Of a stretch of 35,504 nt of DNA, positions 1 through 7,731 are shown piece by piece. The stretch lies in the NCBI GenBank assembly GCA_016936575.1, contig JAFGXQ010000218.1, positions 1-35,504 on the forward strand, in the 5' to 3' direction. How positions within the stretch are numbered: position 1 is the first letter of the stretch; every line of letters begins with the position of its first letter. The notes under the pieces are model-generated. The model was not told where the DNA came from. It did no database searches and worked only from the letters and a program-made list of their open reading frames with translations. The position numbers were made by a program, and so were the translations under genes. The DNA is from Deltaproteobacteria bacterium (GTDB taxonomy: Bacteria; Myxococcota_A; Polyangia; JAAYKL01).

Positions 1-36
1 ATAGGACCTATACGACCTATAGGACCTATACGACTT
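1..36. repeat. 9-bp alternating tandem repeat at left edge
   Basis: Four consecutive 9-bp units read ATAGGACCT, ATACGACCT, ATAGGACCT, ATACGACTT. Odd and even units differ by one base, so the higher-order period is 18 bp. The last copy has decayed by one base and overlaps the stop codon of the OmpA-family gene. The array starts at base 1, so it probably extends outside the window. ATAGG-A-CCTAT is itself a short palindrome. It is not GC-rich and lacks a T-run, so it does not look like a terminator. Function unknown. Confidence 0.85.
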
Positions 37-1636
37 ATTCTTCGGGAGTAGCTTCGGCTTCTTTTTCAGCAGGAGCGGCTTCTTCTTTGGCAGGCGCGGC
101 CGCTTCCGGGCGGATGATATGGAATTCTACGCGACGATTCTCTGCTCGGCCTTCTTTGGTCTTGTTGTCGGCGATAGGCGTGGTTTCCCCTTTTCCTTCT
201 GAAACCAGTCGACTCTCTTCGATTCCGGCAGCAACCAGGAATGCTTTTACCGAATCGGCGCGATCTTGCGACAATTTCAGATTTTTAGCATCTTTTCCCA
301 CATCATCGGTATGCCCTTCCACCCGTACGCGAATATCCGGTTTCCCCTGAATCACTGCGCTCACCTGATTAAGCAACTCATGAGAATCTTCCAGAATCGT
401 CGCTTTACCGGTGGCGAAATGAACTTTCTGCAGAATCTGAATCTGATCACCTTTTACACGTACAAGATCCGGACACCCATCTTCGTCGTCCTGCCCGTTC
501 TTGGTTTCCGCTTCATTGGGGCACTGATCGTCCGCGTCGAGGATACCGTCTTTGTCGTTGTCGGTATCCGGGCAGCCGTCTTCATCTTCGAACCCGTCTT
601 TATCCTCGGGTTCCATCACGCACATGTCGTCGGAATCCGCGATGCCATCCTTGTCGTTGTCAGCTTCGGGACAACCGTCCTCATCCTCGAAATCATCTTT
701 GTCTTCAGCTTCATCCGGACACAGATCGCTGTCGTTTTCAATTCCATCTTTGTCGTTATCGGTCTCGGGACAGCCGTTCTTCTCGGGAATTCCAGCGGTC
801 TCGGGGCACTCATCATCGCCATCCAGAATGCCGTCTTCATCGTTGTCGGCTTCAGGACAACCGTCCTCATCCTCGAATGAATCTTTGTCTTCGGGCTGCT
901 TGGGACACTCGTCCATATCATCAACGATGCCGTCCATGTCCATATCGCCGGGCTCTGTATCGCCGGCAATGGAAATCGCCAGACCGCCGGATACCGCCAT
1001 GTACTTCACGCCTTCTCCGAATGCCACGTGCATGAACTTCACGTATGGACCCATGTTGATATTTTTAAATAACGCAAATTCGTACCCGAGACCCACGTCG
1101 TATCCGCCGTGATCCTCGTAGATGTGATTGAAATAATCAAAATGCGCGTCCAACCACAGGTTCCCCGCAGCGGTACCGCCCTCGCTCAGCGCACCGTTGG
1201 TGTCTGCGAAAAAGCGAAGTCGAAAACCTGCGCCGACAAACGCGCTGGTCAAACTGCGAGCCTGATCTCCGGCTACGAAAGAATTGAAACCGCCTTGAAA
1301 CGACAAGGCCAACGGCTCTTTCAATACCACGTCAAACCCGACCAAACCCTGAACGCCCATATTTTCGTAGTTCTCGTCGGCGAAATCATCGCCCAATCCA
1401 AGTACGAACCCCACACCCAGATGCAGATTGAACTTGTCATGGGTGGGACGATACAGCGTAACCCCCGCTTCTTCACCGTCGTCAGTTTCAGGTGTTGCAT
1501 CTACGTTTGCGTCCGCGCCGTCCTCCGTACTTGCGGAGCCCGAAAGCGACAGGCCTTCTCCCGCATTCGCGTTACCGGATATGAGGACGCCAAACATGGC
1601 CCATAGAACGATTGATTTTAATATTTTCGGTGACAT
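35..1636 (-). CDS. OmpA-family outer-membrane protein with thrombospondin type 3 repeats
   Basis: This 533-residue protein probably links the outer membrane to peptidoglycan. Residues 1-25 are a signal peptide with an ANA-G cleavage site. Residues about 60-225 look like an outer-membrane beta-barrel. Residues about 230-390 hold five TSP3 units of the DNDKDGI...C-P type, which bind calcium in known family members. Residues about 398-508 are an OmpA/MotB peptidoglycan-binding domain with the typical GHTDDVG and NRRVEF motifs, followed by an Ala/Pro/Glu-rich tail. I chose the ATG at 1636 because the signal peptide begins there; AAGGAG lies 14 nt upstream, which is rather far. An upstream in-frame GTG at 1678 would add 14 charged residues before the signal sequence and is less likely. 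The gene diverges from bamD. The fold and location are well supported; the exact physiological role is not known. Confidence 0.92.
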   Translation of the reverse strand: MSPKILKSIVLWAMFGVLISGNANAGEGLSLSGSASTEDGADANVDATPETDDGEEAGVTLYRPTHDKFNLHLGVGFVLGLGDDFADENYENMGVQGLVGFDVVLKEPLALSFQGGFNSFVAGDQARSLTSAFVGAGFRLRFFADTNGALSEGGTAAGNLWLDAHFDYFNHIYEDHGGYDVGLGYEFALFKNINMGPYVKFMHVAFGEGVKYMAVSGGLAISIAGDTEPGDMDMDGIVDDMDECPKQPEDKDSFEDEDGCPEADNDEDGILDGDDECPETAGIPEKNGCPETDNDKDGIENDSDLCPDEAEDKDDFEDEDGCPEADNDKDGIADSDDMCVMEPEDKDGFEDEDGCPDTDNDKDGILDADDQCPNEAETKNGQDDEDGCPDLVRVKGDQIQILQKVHFATGKATILEDSHELLNQVSAVIQGKPDIRVRVEGHTDDVGKDAKNLKLSQDRADSVKAFLVAAGIEESRLVSEGKGETTPIADNKTKEGRAENRRVEFHIIRPEAAAPAKEEAAPAEKEAEATPEE

Positions 1637-1734
1637 GGGTTTATATTCGTCTCCTTGAAATTGGCGCTCTTCGCGCACGAATTACTTTTTTTCATTTTGC
1701 GGATATGCTAGTGCATGGGGTCAATATAGGCAAT

Positions 1735-1762
1735 AGTATAATTTTCTGAAGATAAAATGCAA
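1735..1762 (-). promoter_or_regulatory. Candidate promoter for the OmpA/TSP3 gene
   Basis: On the minus strand a TTGCAT box (1762-1757) lies 16 nt from a TATACT box (1740-1735), a fair match to a housekeeping promoter. The -10 overlaps a perfect TATAAT on the plus strand at 1737-1742 that could serve bamD, although no good -35 accompanies the latter. If both are used, the two divergent envelope genes share promoter bases. This is a consensus match only. Confidence 0.35.
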
Positions 1763-1833
1763 ATATGGTTGGGCAACTTTGCAACCTGGGGTATGAGTAG
1801 TGAGCCGAACGGTACACTGAAAGGGTGTAACGG

Positions 1834-2616
1834 ATGAATCCGATAAAAACGAACATTTTACTTGTTTTAACTATGTCAATTGTGTGCAGTTGCGCAACTA
1901 CGAAAACCAGACCATCGTATCTCGATTATTCAGAATCCGCGCGATTGCTGTTCCAGGACGCCACCAAAGCCTTCGATCGCGAGCGCTGGACCGATGCCCA
2001 GAATCTATTCAACGAAGTAAAAGCTGAATTCCCATACAGCAAATATGCGCCGCTGGCTGAACTTCGCATTGCGGATTGCAGTTTTGAGTTGGGTTCCCAC
2101 GCCGAAGCCGCGGTGGGGTATCAGCATTTCATCAAACTGTATCCCACCCACCCCGAAGCCCATTATGCGGCATTTCGAAAAGGGGAATCCTACTACGCAC
2201 AGATTCCGTCGGATTGGTTCCTGACGCCGCCTTCTTTTGAGAAAGACCAGACCGCCACCCGCGACGCACGTGCCGCACTGGGGCATTTTTTGCGCGTATT
2301 CAAAGACAGTAAATACGTGCCCAAAGCCACCGAACTTTACGAGGAAGTCGAAGCCGCGCTCATTCGTCACGAAATGTACGTGGCTGAATTTTATCTAAAA
2401 CGCGACAAGAAAAAAGCGGCCGCGGTGCGGCTGGAAAGTGTGGAGCGCCAGTTCCCCAACTCTCCACTCATTCCCGACGCCATGTTTCTCAAGGCAATTA
2501 CGCTGCTCGAGATGGGTAAAATGAACGAGGCCAAAGAAACATTCAACGACATCATCAATCTGTACGCGGATCACCCCCAGGCAAAGCGCGCCAAAAAATA
2601 TCTTCGCGCATTGTAA
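1834..2616 (+). CDS. bamD: Outer-membrane protein assembly factor BamD (lipoprotein)
   Basis: BamD is the essential lipoprotein partner of BamA in the complex that folds beta-barrel proteins into the outer membrane. The 260-residue product starts with a short hydrophobic signal and a lipobox-like V-C-S-C, with lipidated Cys20. The mature part is a set of TPR helices spanning roughly residues 30-255, with characteristic segments such as YSKYAPLAELRIADC near residue 70 and the C-terminal YADHPQAKRAKKYL. Length matches the family. An AAGGG stretch lies a few bases before the ATG. It is alone on its strand, diverging from the OmpA/TSP3 gene (a likely client of the Bam complex) and converging on a TPR lipoprotein gene. 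A generic YfiO-like TPR lipoprotein is the only alternative. Confidence 0.9.
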   Translation: MNPIKTNILLVLTMSIVCSCATTKTRPSYLDYSESARLLFQDATKAFDRERWTDAQNLFNEVKAEFPYSKYAPLAELRIADCSFELGSHAEAAVGYQHFIKLYPTHPEAHYAAFRKGESYYAQIPSDWFLTPPSFEKDQTATRDARAALGHFLRVFKDSKYVPKATELYEEVEAALIRHEMYVAEFYLKRDKKKAAAVRLESVERQFPNSPLIPDAMFLKAITLLEMGKMNEAKETFNDIINLYADHPQAKRAKKYLRAL

Positions 2617-2670
2617 ATTCTTCATAATCTCTGCAACCGATTGCATCGCAGGCGAGGCCTGTTCGAGCCG

Positions 2671-2687
2671 GAATAAGTCGCTTATTC
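2671..2687. other. AT-rich inverted repeat at convergent gene ends
   Basis: GAATAAG-TCG-CTTATTC is a perfect 7-bp inverted repeat between bamD and the convergent TPR gene, overlapping the latter's stop codon. Its AT-richness and lack of a T-run make it a weak terminator candidate for either strand. Confidence 0.3.
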
Positions 2688-3863
2688 TGATTTCTCGTGG
2701 ACGCTGATCGCGTCTGTGACTTCCTGCAACAGTTCCTTGGGGAGATTGTCGGTGCCCAGTTTAACGGCATCATCCAACTGAATTTTTGCTTTATCGAAAT
2801 CCTTCAATTCAATATACACCGCAGCCAGCTTCAGCTTTATCACGCCATCTGTGGGGGCCAGCACAACCGCCTTCTGATACGCCTTTCGCGCATCTTTCAA
2901 GTTGCCGAGCGCTTTGTTGGCATCGCCCACCCCCACATGTGCCGGTGCCAGTTTGTCGTCCTGGTCCACCGCTTTTTCAAACTGAATCAACGCCATGGCC
3001 GGGTCCTTCAGTTTCATCTGAATCCATCCGCTGAGCAGCGACCACTCCGCCGTCTTTTTAAACCGCATCGCATCGCTGAGCACTTTCTGCGCATCCTCAT
3101 ACTCCCCGGCGTTGTACAGCGCAAAGGCGCGGCTGTGGTACAGAGCGGCCTGTTGTTCTTTGGGCAATTCGTCGAATCCCTTTGTTTTCATTGCTTTTTT
3201 TAGCAACTTCGCTTCTTGCTTAAACTCCTTTTTCGAATTGTGCATTCGCGCCAAACCGATGTACGCTTCGGGCTCGTCCGAATTCTCCGCCAGCATCTCC
3301 TCATACAGCGCATTGGCATCCGCATCGCGGTCGACCCGATGATACAACTCTGCCAGCATGCCTTTGCAGTCGTACTCGCACAGCCCGCGGCGGTTGGCTT
3401 TCTGCAGGAACACCATCGCCTCCAAATCGCCATACTGCTCAATTACCTTTTTTCCAAGACGAACGGTGGGCACTTCTATCTGCGGAGACCGCTTTTTCGC
3501 GCGGGCAAAATGTGTCAGTGCCTCTTCATACCGACCGGCTTCGGTCAATACCCGGCCGCTTAAAAAATATGCCCGGTAGTCTGTTTTGTCGGTTACTGCC
3601 GCTTCGGTCAGCATTTCCACGGCTTCATCCACCCGCGCTTCATCGTTCGACAGCACCACGCCCTGGCACAGCAGCATTTCACTGTCCATCGTCATGTCGT
3701 CAATCAGTGAGCGCCCCTCCCGCGACTGGGCGTCGGATGCACAATCCTGCCAGGCGACGCTGTCCAAAGGCGTCTGCACTTCGGGAATCATCACCGGCGG
3801 ACTGCACGCCGCAACTCCGACGATACCCATCAGAAAACCCACTATTCTTGCTATACGATTCAT
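2682..3863 (-). CDS. TPR-repeat lipoprotein
   Basis: This 393-residue predicted lipoprotein has a signal peptide ending in V-A-A-C. The rest is a string of tetratricopeptide repeats, recognisable from repeated A-x-x-x-Y and A-L-x-x-F helices. The last repeats (about residues 270-380) are the clearest, with segments such as AHVGVGDANKALGNLKDARKAY. TPRs act as protein-protein scaffolds, so a role in envelope assembly or secretion is plausible but inferred. The start at 3863 is fixed by GGAGG six bases upstream; an ATG five codons earlier overlaps that Shine-Dalgarno site. The gene is single and convergent with bamD 65 bp away. The specific partner is unknown. Confidence 0.85.
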   Translation of the reverse strand: MNRIARIVGFLMGIVGVAACSPPVMIPEVQTPLDSVAWQDCASDAQSREGRSLIDDMTMDSEMLLCQGVVLSNDEARVDEAVEMLTEAAVTDKTDYRAYFLSGRVLTEAGRYEEALTHFARAKKRSPQIEVPTVRLGKKVIEQYGDLEAMVFLQKANRRGLCEYDCKGMLAELYHRVDRDADANALYEEMLAENSDEPEAYIGLARMHNSKKEFKQEAKLLKKAMKTKGFDELPKEQQAALYHSRAFALYNAGEYEDAQKVLSDAMRFKKTAEWSLLSGWIQMKLKDPAMALIQFEKAVDQDDKLAPAHVGVGDANKALGNLKDARKAYQKAVVLAPTDGVIKLKLAAVYIELKDFDKAKIQLDDAVKLGTDNLPKELLQEVTDAISVHEKSE

Positions 3864-3947
3864 CTCATGCCTCCTCATGGAACCGGTTGTACGAAAAACC
3901 CCTGCCAGAAATCAACTTTTGTGGAACAACGAAATGGCAATACCCGG

Positions 3948-5450
3948 CTATTTCTGCTCGTTATCGATGGTGGTCACCGTGGATGTGCCGCCCTCCACAA
4001 AGGACTGCTCGGAAATTCGCGTCAGCATCGCGTTTTCGGCGAAGGCTTTCAGGGTGACCGCACCGTTGTTGCAGAGCGTTGACTTCAACTTCGCCAAGGT
4101 CACCGCCAGCACGTCATTCACCGAACCCACCATCGGAACGTACGCATCCACGCCTTCTTCAAATTTCAGATAATCCTCGCCGGCGTTGTTATACCGCTGC
4201 CAGTTGCGGGCCCGGTTGGACCCCTCCCCCCAATACGGCTTGTAAATTCGGCCGTTCATCGATACCTTCGGGGTGGGGCTTTCGTCCGTCATGGCGAAGT
4301 ATCGACCCATCATGACAAAATCCGCCCCCATGGCCAGGGCGATGATAATCTGCGTATCGTTGGCAAGTCCGCCGTCTGAACACACAGGCACGTAAATGCC
4401 GGTTTCCTCGAAATAGCGGTTTCGCTCTTCAACCACGTCCATCAGAGCGGATGCCTGCCCCCGACCGATTCCTTTCTGCTCCCGCGTGATGCAAATCGAC
4501 CCGCCGCCGATGCCCACTTTCACGAAATCCACCTGAGCCTCTTCCGCCAGATAGCGAAATCCGTCGCCGGAAACCACATTTCCGCCGCCCAATACCACCG
4601 CGTCACCGTATTTTTCACGAATCCACAACGAGCATTCTTTCTGATACTCGGTATACCCGTCAGACGCGTCAATGGAGAGCACGTCGGCACCCGCCTCAAC
4701 CAGCGCCGGCACCCGCATCTTGTAGTCATGCGTATTTATAGCGGCGGCAACCACCAGTCGTTTGCGGTCATCAGTCAATTCGTCGGGATTGTTGCGATGG
4801 TCCACGTAGTCTTTCTTGAACACCAGAGAATGGAGATTTCCGTTCTTTTCAAGAATCGGAAGGCATTCCTTTTTATTCTGATACAGCAACAGATTGGCAT
4901 CGTGCAGAGATATGCCGGTTTCCCCGTAAATCACGCGGTCCGCGGGGGTCATGAAATCCGCCACCGGACGGGAGAGATCGTCTTCAAACTCCCAATAGTC
5001 CTTATCTGTTAGAATACCGAGGAATTTTCCGTTCGGCTGACCGTCTTCGGTTACCGCAATGGTGGAGTGACCGGTCTGTCGACTCAGCGATATGGCCTCC
5101 GAAATGGGAGTGGACGGTTTCACATTGGAATCACTGGGAACAAACCCCGCTTTATAGCGTTTGACTTTGCCCACCATGGCGGCCTGCTCTTCGATGGGCT
5201 GAGAAGTATAGATAAATGCCAACCCGCCTCTGCGCGACAGGGCAATCGCCATTTTGGTGCCGGAAACCGACTGCATGCTGGCGCTGACAAACGGAATGTT
5301 GAGAGAGAGACGGGGAACTTCCCCTTTTTCGAACCGGCTGATAGGCGTCGTCAGCGACACATTGGCTACCGTATGCTCTTTTTTGGTGAGTCTCGGAAGT
5401 AAAAGGTACTCGGAAAAAGTTCTGGATACATCTGATATGATTTTTGTCAT
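3948..5450 (-). CDS. guaB: Inosine-5'-monophosphate dehydrogenase
   Basis: IMP dehydrogenase oxidises IMP to XMP with NAD+, the committed step of GMP synthesis. The 500-residue protein has the (beta/alpha)8 barrel interrupted by a CBS-domain pair (about residues 100-215). The active-site loop GIGGGSICITREQKG places the catalytic cysteine at residue 320. The phosphate-binding SDGG lies at 358-361, and a likely mobile flap around 405-421 contains NWQRYN. The loop differs from the common GPGSICTTR form and matches an IMPDH subgroup beginning MTKIISDVSRTFSEYLLLP. The start at 5450 is supported by that family N-terminus and by GAGAGGG just upstream. The frame stays open for 47 more codons but those residues are not family-like. 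Single-gene unit, divergent from the metal-export cluster. Confidence 0.95.
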   Translation of the reverse strand: MTKIISDVSRTFSEYLLLPRLTKKEHTVANVSLTTPISRFEKGEVPRLSLNIPFVSASMQSVSGTKMAIALSRRGGLAFIYTSQPIEEQAAMVGKVKRYKAGFVPSDSNVKPSTPISEAISLSRQTGHSTIAVTEDGQPNGKFLGILTDKDYWEFEDDLSRPVADFMTPADRVIYGETGISLHDANLLLYQNKKECLPILEKNGNLHSLVFKKDYVDHRNNPDELTDDRKRLVVAAAINTHDYKMRVPALVEAGADVLSIDASDGYTEYQKECSLWIREKYGDAVVLGGGNVVSGDGFRYLAEEAQVDFVKVGIGGGSICITREQKGIGRGQASALMDVVEERNRYFEETGIYVPVCSDGGLANDTQIIIALAMGADFVMMGRYFAMTDESPTPKVSMNGRIYKPYWGEGSNRARNWQRYNNAGEDYLKFEEGVDAYVPMVGSVNDVLAVTLAKLKSTLCNNGAVTLKAFAENAMLTRISEQSFVEGGTSTVTTIDNEQK

Positions 5451-5687
5451 AGACCCTCTCAAATTCTTATTTCGGCGCGTTTCCCGTTCATCAGGGAGTG
5501 CGGGAGTATCGGATAGCATGTTCTGGTACACTTTTTTCGACAAGAAATCCAACACGAACTTTGAAAATGCCCGGATTCGATCAAAATCCAAACGGATATA
5601 CAGCGATTTAAGCGTACTGAAGAAACCGCTGTTTCTCCGCTTTTACGGCCCTTCCGACCAATTCGTCATTCAGGAACCCACTATCTA

Positions 5688-5705
5688 ATCCAATTTTTAT
5701 TGGAA
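5688..5705. promoter_or_regulatory. Distal operator-like palindrome, ATCCAA-N6-TTGGAA
   Basis: An 18-bp imperfect palindrome. Its core TCCAAT-TTTT-ATTGGA (5689-5704) is perfect. It has the same half-site and spacer length as the palindrome at 5752-5769 and lies exactly 64 bp from it, about six helical turns. ArsR/SmtB repressors bind palindromes of this kind. Assignment to the ArsR-rhodanese protein encoded in the operon is inferred. Confidence 0.6.
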
Positions 5706-5751
5706 TTATAAAAGAATTTTACTTGCAAAAAATGAAAAGATATCCATTTTG

Positions 5752-5769
5752 TTCCAACTAATATTGGAA
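5752..5769. promoter_or_regulatory. Proximal operator-like palindrome, TTCCAA-N6-TTGGAA
   Basis: A perfect 18-bp palindrome (TTCCAA, spacer CTAATA, TTGGAA) ending six bases before the permease ATG and overlapping its GGAAA ribosome-binding region. Occupancy here would block transcription elongation or initiation. It pairs with the near-identical site at 5688-5705. Confidence 0.65.
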
Positions 5770-5775
5770 AACGCT

Positions 5776-6795
5776 ATGTTCTTCGCAGTTTTACAAAAAT
5801 CGTTGTTAATCTCAATTTTCGTCGCGATCATGATGATTATTGTGGAATACCTCAATGTTCGCACCCGCGGCATCGCCTTTTCGTACATCACCACATCAAA
5901 AACAAGACAATACGTGGCAGCCGTCATCCTGGGCGCCATCCCCGGTTGTTTGGGCGCATACGTAGCGGTCACGCTGTTCACCCATAAAAAATTATCTCTG
6001 GGCGCGCTGGTTGCCACAATGATCGCCACCAGCGGCGACGAAATGTTTGTGATGTTGGCGTTGTTTCCCAAGATGGCCTGGATTGCCACCGGCATTCTGA
6101 TGCTCGTCGCCCTGGCAACCGCCTGGCTGGTTGACCGTTTCCTCCCCAATCCGATGGACAAATGGTGCGCTTCTTGCGAAATGAAAATTCATCCGCAAGA
6201 AGCGTGCAACTGTTTCCCGGTGGGGCAATTGTGGTCTCAGCTTCGGTCTATGGGGCCGTACCGGGCAACCTTGCTTACCGGTTTCGGTCTGCTGTTGCTC
6301 TTTTGGATGGCCGGTAGAATCGGACCGGACAGTTGGAACTGGAAACGCATTACTTTATCGGGATTGCTGGCGATCGTATTGTTTATTGTTGCCACCGTAC
6401 CCGCCCATTTTCTCAACGAGCATCTGTGGAAGCACGTGGTCCGGCATCACGTTCCCAGAATCTTCCTATGGACCTTCGGGGTACTGGGCGGATTAACCCT
6501 GCTGTCCAACTACATTGATATGACGGCCCTGGTGTCACAAAATCCCTGGCTCACCCTCGGCGCGGCCGGTGTCATCGGAGTGCTCCCGGAATCCGGCCCC
6601 CACTTAATTTTTGTCACTATGTATGCCGAGAACGCGCTTCCGTTCGGGGTGTTGCTGGCCAGTGCCGCAGTACAGGACGGACATGGCATGCTTCCGCTGT
6701 TATCGGCATCAAAGCGGATGTTTATTGTTGTCAAATCCATCAACCTGGTGGCGGGCCTGCTGACAGGCGCTGTCGCTTTATTGTGGAGTCTGTGA
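5776..6795 (+). CDS. 10TM putative heavy-metal/arsenic exporter-like permease
   Basis: A 339-residue polytopic inner-membrane protein with about eight to ten hydrophobic segments. It shows an internal duplication: the motif SGDE (86-89) in the first half is mirrored by PESGPH (271-276) in the second. This pattern and the surrounding residues resemble the putative 10TM heavy-metal exporter family (Pfam ArsP_2), variously annotated as arsenic efflux or manganese transporter. The central loop is metal-ligand rich, with C131, C134, H139, C144 and C146, then a His-rich stretch near 213-225. I prefer the ATG at 5776 with GGAAA upstream; a TTG at 5749 would add nine residues but sits next to the operator. 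It is first in an operon with an ArsR-rhodanese regulator that starts directly after its stop. The substrate is not provable from sequence. Confidence 0.75.
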   Translation: MFFAVLQKSLLISIFVAIMMIIVEYLNVRTRGIAFSYITTSKTRQYVAAVILGAIPGCLGAYVAVTLFTHKKLSLGALVATMIATSGDEMFVMLALFPKMAWIATGILMLVALATAWLVDRFLPNPMDKWCASCEMKIHPQEACNCFPVGQLWSQLRSMGPYRATLLTGFGLLLLFWMAGRIGPDSWNWKRITLSGLLAIVLFIVATVPAHFLNEHLWKHVVRHHVPRIFLWTFGVLGGLTLLSNYIDMTALVSQNPWLTLGAAGVIGVLPESGPHLIFVTMYAENALPFGVLLASAAVQDGHGMLPLLSASKRMFIVVKSINLVAGLLTGAVALLWSL

Positions 6796-7479
6796 ATGAA
6801 AAAAACAATCGTTCGAAAGATCGAAACCGATAAACATCTGGAAGCATATTCCGATGCGGCACAGGTTGCGTCTCTGTTTACCGATCCGATTCGTCTGGAA
6901 TTGCTCGATGCCCTGGCCCAGGGTGCCAGAACCGTAGATTCCCTGGCGACGGTTTGCGACCTGCCGGTGAGAACCGTTTCTCATCATCTTCAAAAACTAC
7001 GACAAGGGCGGCTGCTCAATCGGGAGAAGCGGGGGAATCAGGCCGTGTATTCAATCATTGACGAACGCGTACTGATTTTCTGGAGTCATTTGAAACGTTT
7101 CTCCGAAGACCTTCACATTCGTTTTGAAGCGTTGGAAACCATTCCCGACAGAGAGATTCACACGCGGGAACTCGCGGCATTGCTGGCTCAAAACCGTGTA
7201 CAGGTGATTGACGTACGCCCGGAGGAAGAATTCAACGCGGGACATCTGCCCGGCGCCATCTCCATGCCCGCCGACCGCATAAATACAGAACTGACCACAC
7301 TTTCCAAAAATCGACCGGTGATCGCATTCTGCCGCGGACCGTTCTGCAAACTGGCTGATCGCGCAGTCGATATTCTTCGATCAAAGGGATACCGGGCATT
7401 GCGTTGCGCCGATGGAATCGTCGAGTGGCGAAGCCTCGGTATGTCCGTTGAAACACAAAATATACCGCACTATCAATAA
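6796..7479 (+). CDS. ArsR-family regulator fused to a rhodanese domain
   Basis: The 227-residue protein joins two domains. Residues about 18-100 are an ArsR/SmtB winged helix with the recognition region VRTVSHHLQKLRQGRLL. Residues about 122-218 are a rhodanese domain with VIDVRPEEEFNAGHLPGA and the active-site loop starting at C179 (CRGPFC, second cysteine C184). Known members of this fusion class sense sulfur species or oxidants through the loop cysteines, and some are linked to metal stress. The ATG follows the permease TGA with no gap, implying translational coupling. It probably controls its own operon through the palindromes at 5688-5705 and 5752-5769, which is inference from context. 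No classical ArsR metal-binding CxC pair is visible in the winged-helix domain, so sensing by the rhodanese Cys pair is a reasonable alternative. Confidence 0.9.
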   Translation: MKKTIVRKIETDKHLEAYSDAAQVASLFTDPIRLELLDALAQGARTVDSLATVCDLPVRTVSHHLQKLRQGRLLNREKRGNQAVYSIIDERVLIFWSHLKRFSEDLHIRFEALETIPDREIHTRELAALLAQNRVQVIDVRPEEEFNAGHLPGAISMPADRINTELTTLSKNRPVIAFCRGPFCKLADRAVDILRSKGYRALRCADGIVEWRSLGMSVETQNIPHYQ

Positions 7480-7524
7480 ACGAAATCGAAACCACGACCA
7501 TTGAACACAGAAAAGGAATGAACC

Positions 7525-7728
7525 ATGAAAAATGAACAAGCGACTCCTCAAATCAAAGTAAATGATATGCGATGCAACGGATGCAGTCGATGCGTTCCCA
7601 TGTGCCCGCTGGAAGCCATCACCATTTCAGATGAAGGTCTTGCCGAAATCAACCATACCAAGTGCACCTTATGCCAAGCATGTCTGGATGCCTGTCCGAG
7701 GGGTGCGTTGGGAATTGTTGTTCAATAG
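7525..7728 (+). CDS. Small 2x[4Fe-4S] ferredoxin
   Basis: A 67-residue ferredoxin with two CxxCxxCxxxCP motifs, C17-C20-C23-C27 and C47-C50-C53-C57, each typical of a low-potential [4Fe-4S] cluster. It acts as a soluble electron carrier. AAAGGA lies seven bases before the ATG. It is 45 bp downstream of the ArsR-rhodanese gene in the same direction, so it probably belongs to the same transcript. It could supply electrons for a redox step in metal or sulfur detoxification, but no reductase is adjacent. Its stop is only 3 bp from the stop of the convergent toroid gene. Confidence 0.92.
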   Translation: MKNEQATPQIKVNDMRCNGCSRCVPMCPLEAITISDEGLAEINHTKCTLCQACLDACPRGALGIVVQ

Positions 7729-7731
7729 CCG

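Larger units (their letters stand above)
5451..5775. other. Divergent intergenic region between guaB and the exporter operon
   Basis: This 325-bp region carries promoters for both divergent units. The exporter side holds the two matched palindromes listed separately. The guaB-proximal part (5451-5591) is an open but apparently non-coding extension of the guaB frame. I see no tRNA, small ORF with a good ribosome site, or recognised riboswitch in it. Confidence 0.6.

Noticed and set aside
470..960. Regular repeat array resembling CRISPR in the OmpA gene
   Set aside because: It is the coding sequence for TSP3 protein repeats, in frame and with variable codons, without spacers.
1765..1830. Possible c-di-GMP (GEMM-type) riboswitch before bamD
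   Set aside because: A few words such as GCCGAAC and GAAAGG look similar, but the conserved core and order do not fit.
5451..5591. 47-codon N-terminal extension of guaB
   Set aside because: The residues do not match IMP dehydrogenase, and the family-type start at 5450 has a GAGAGGG site directly upstream.
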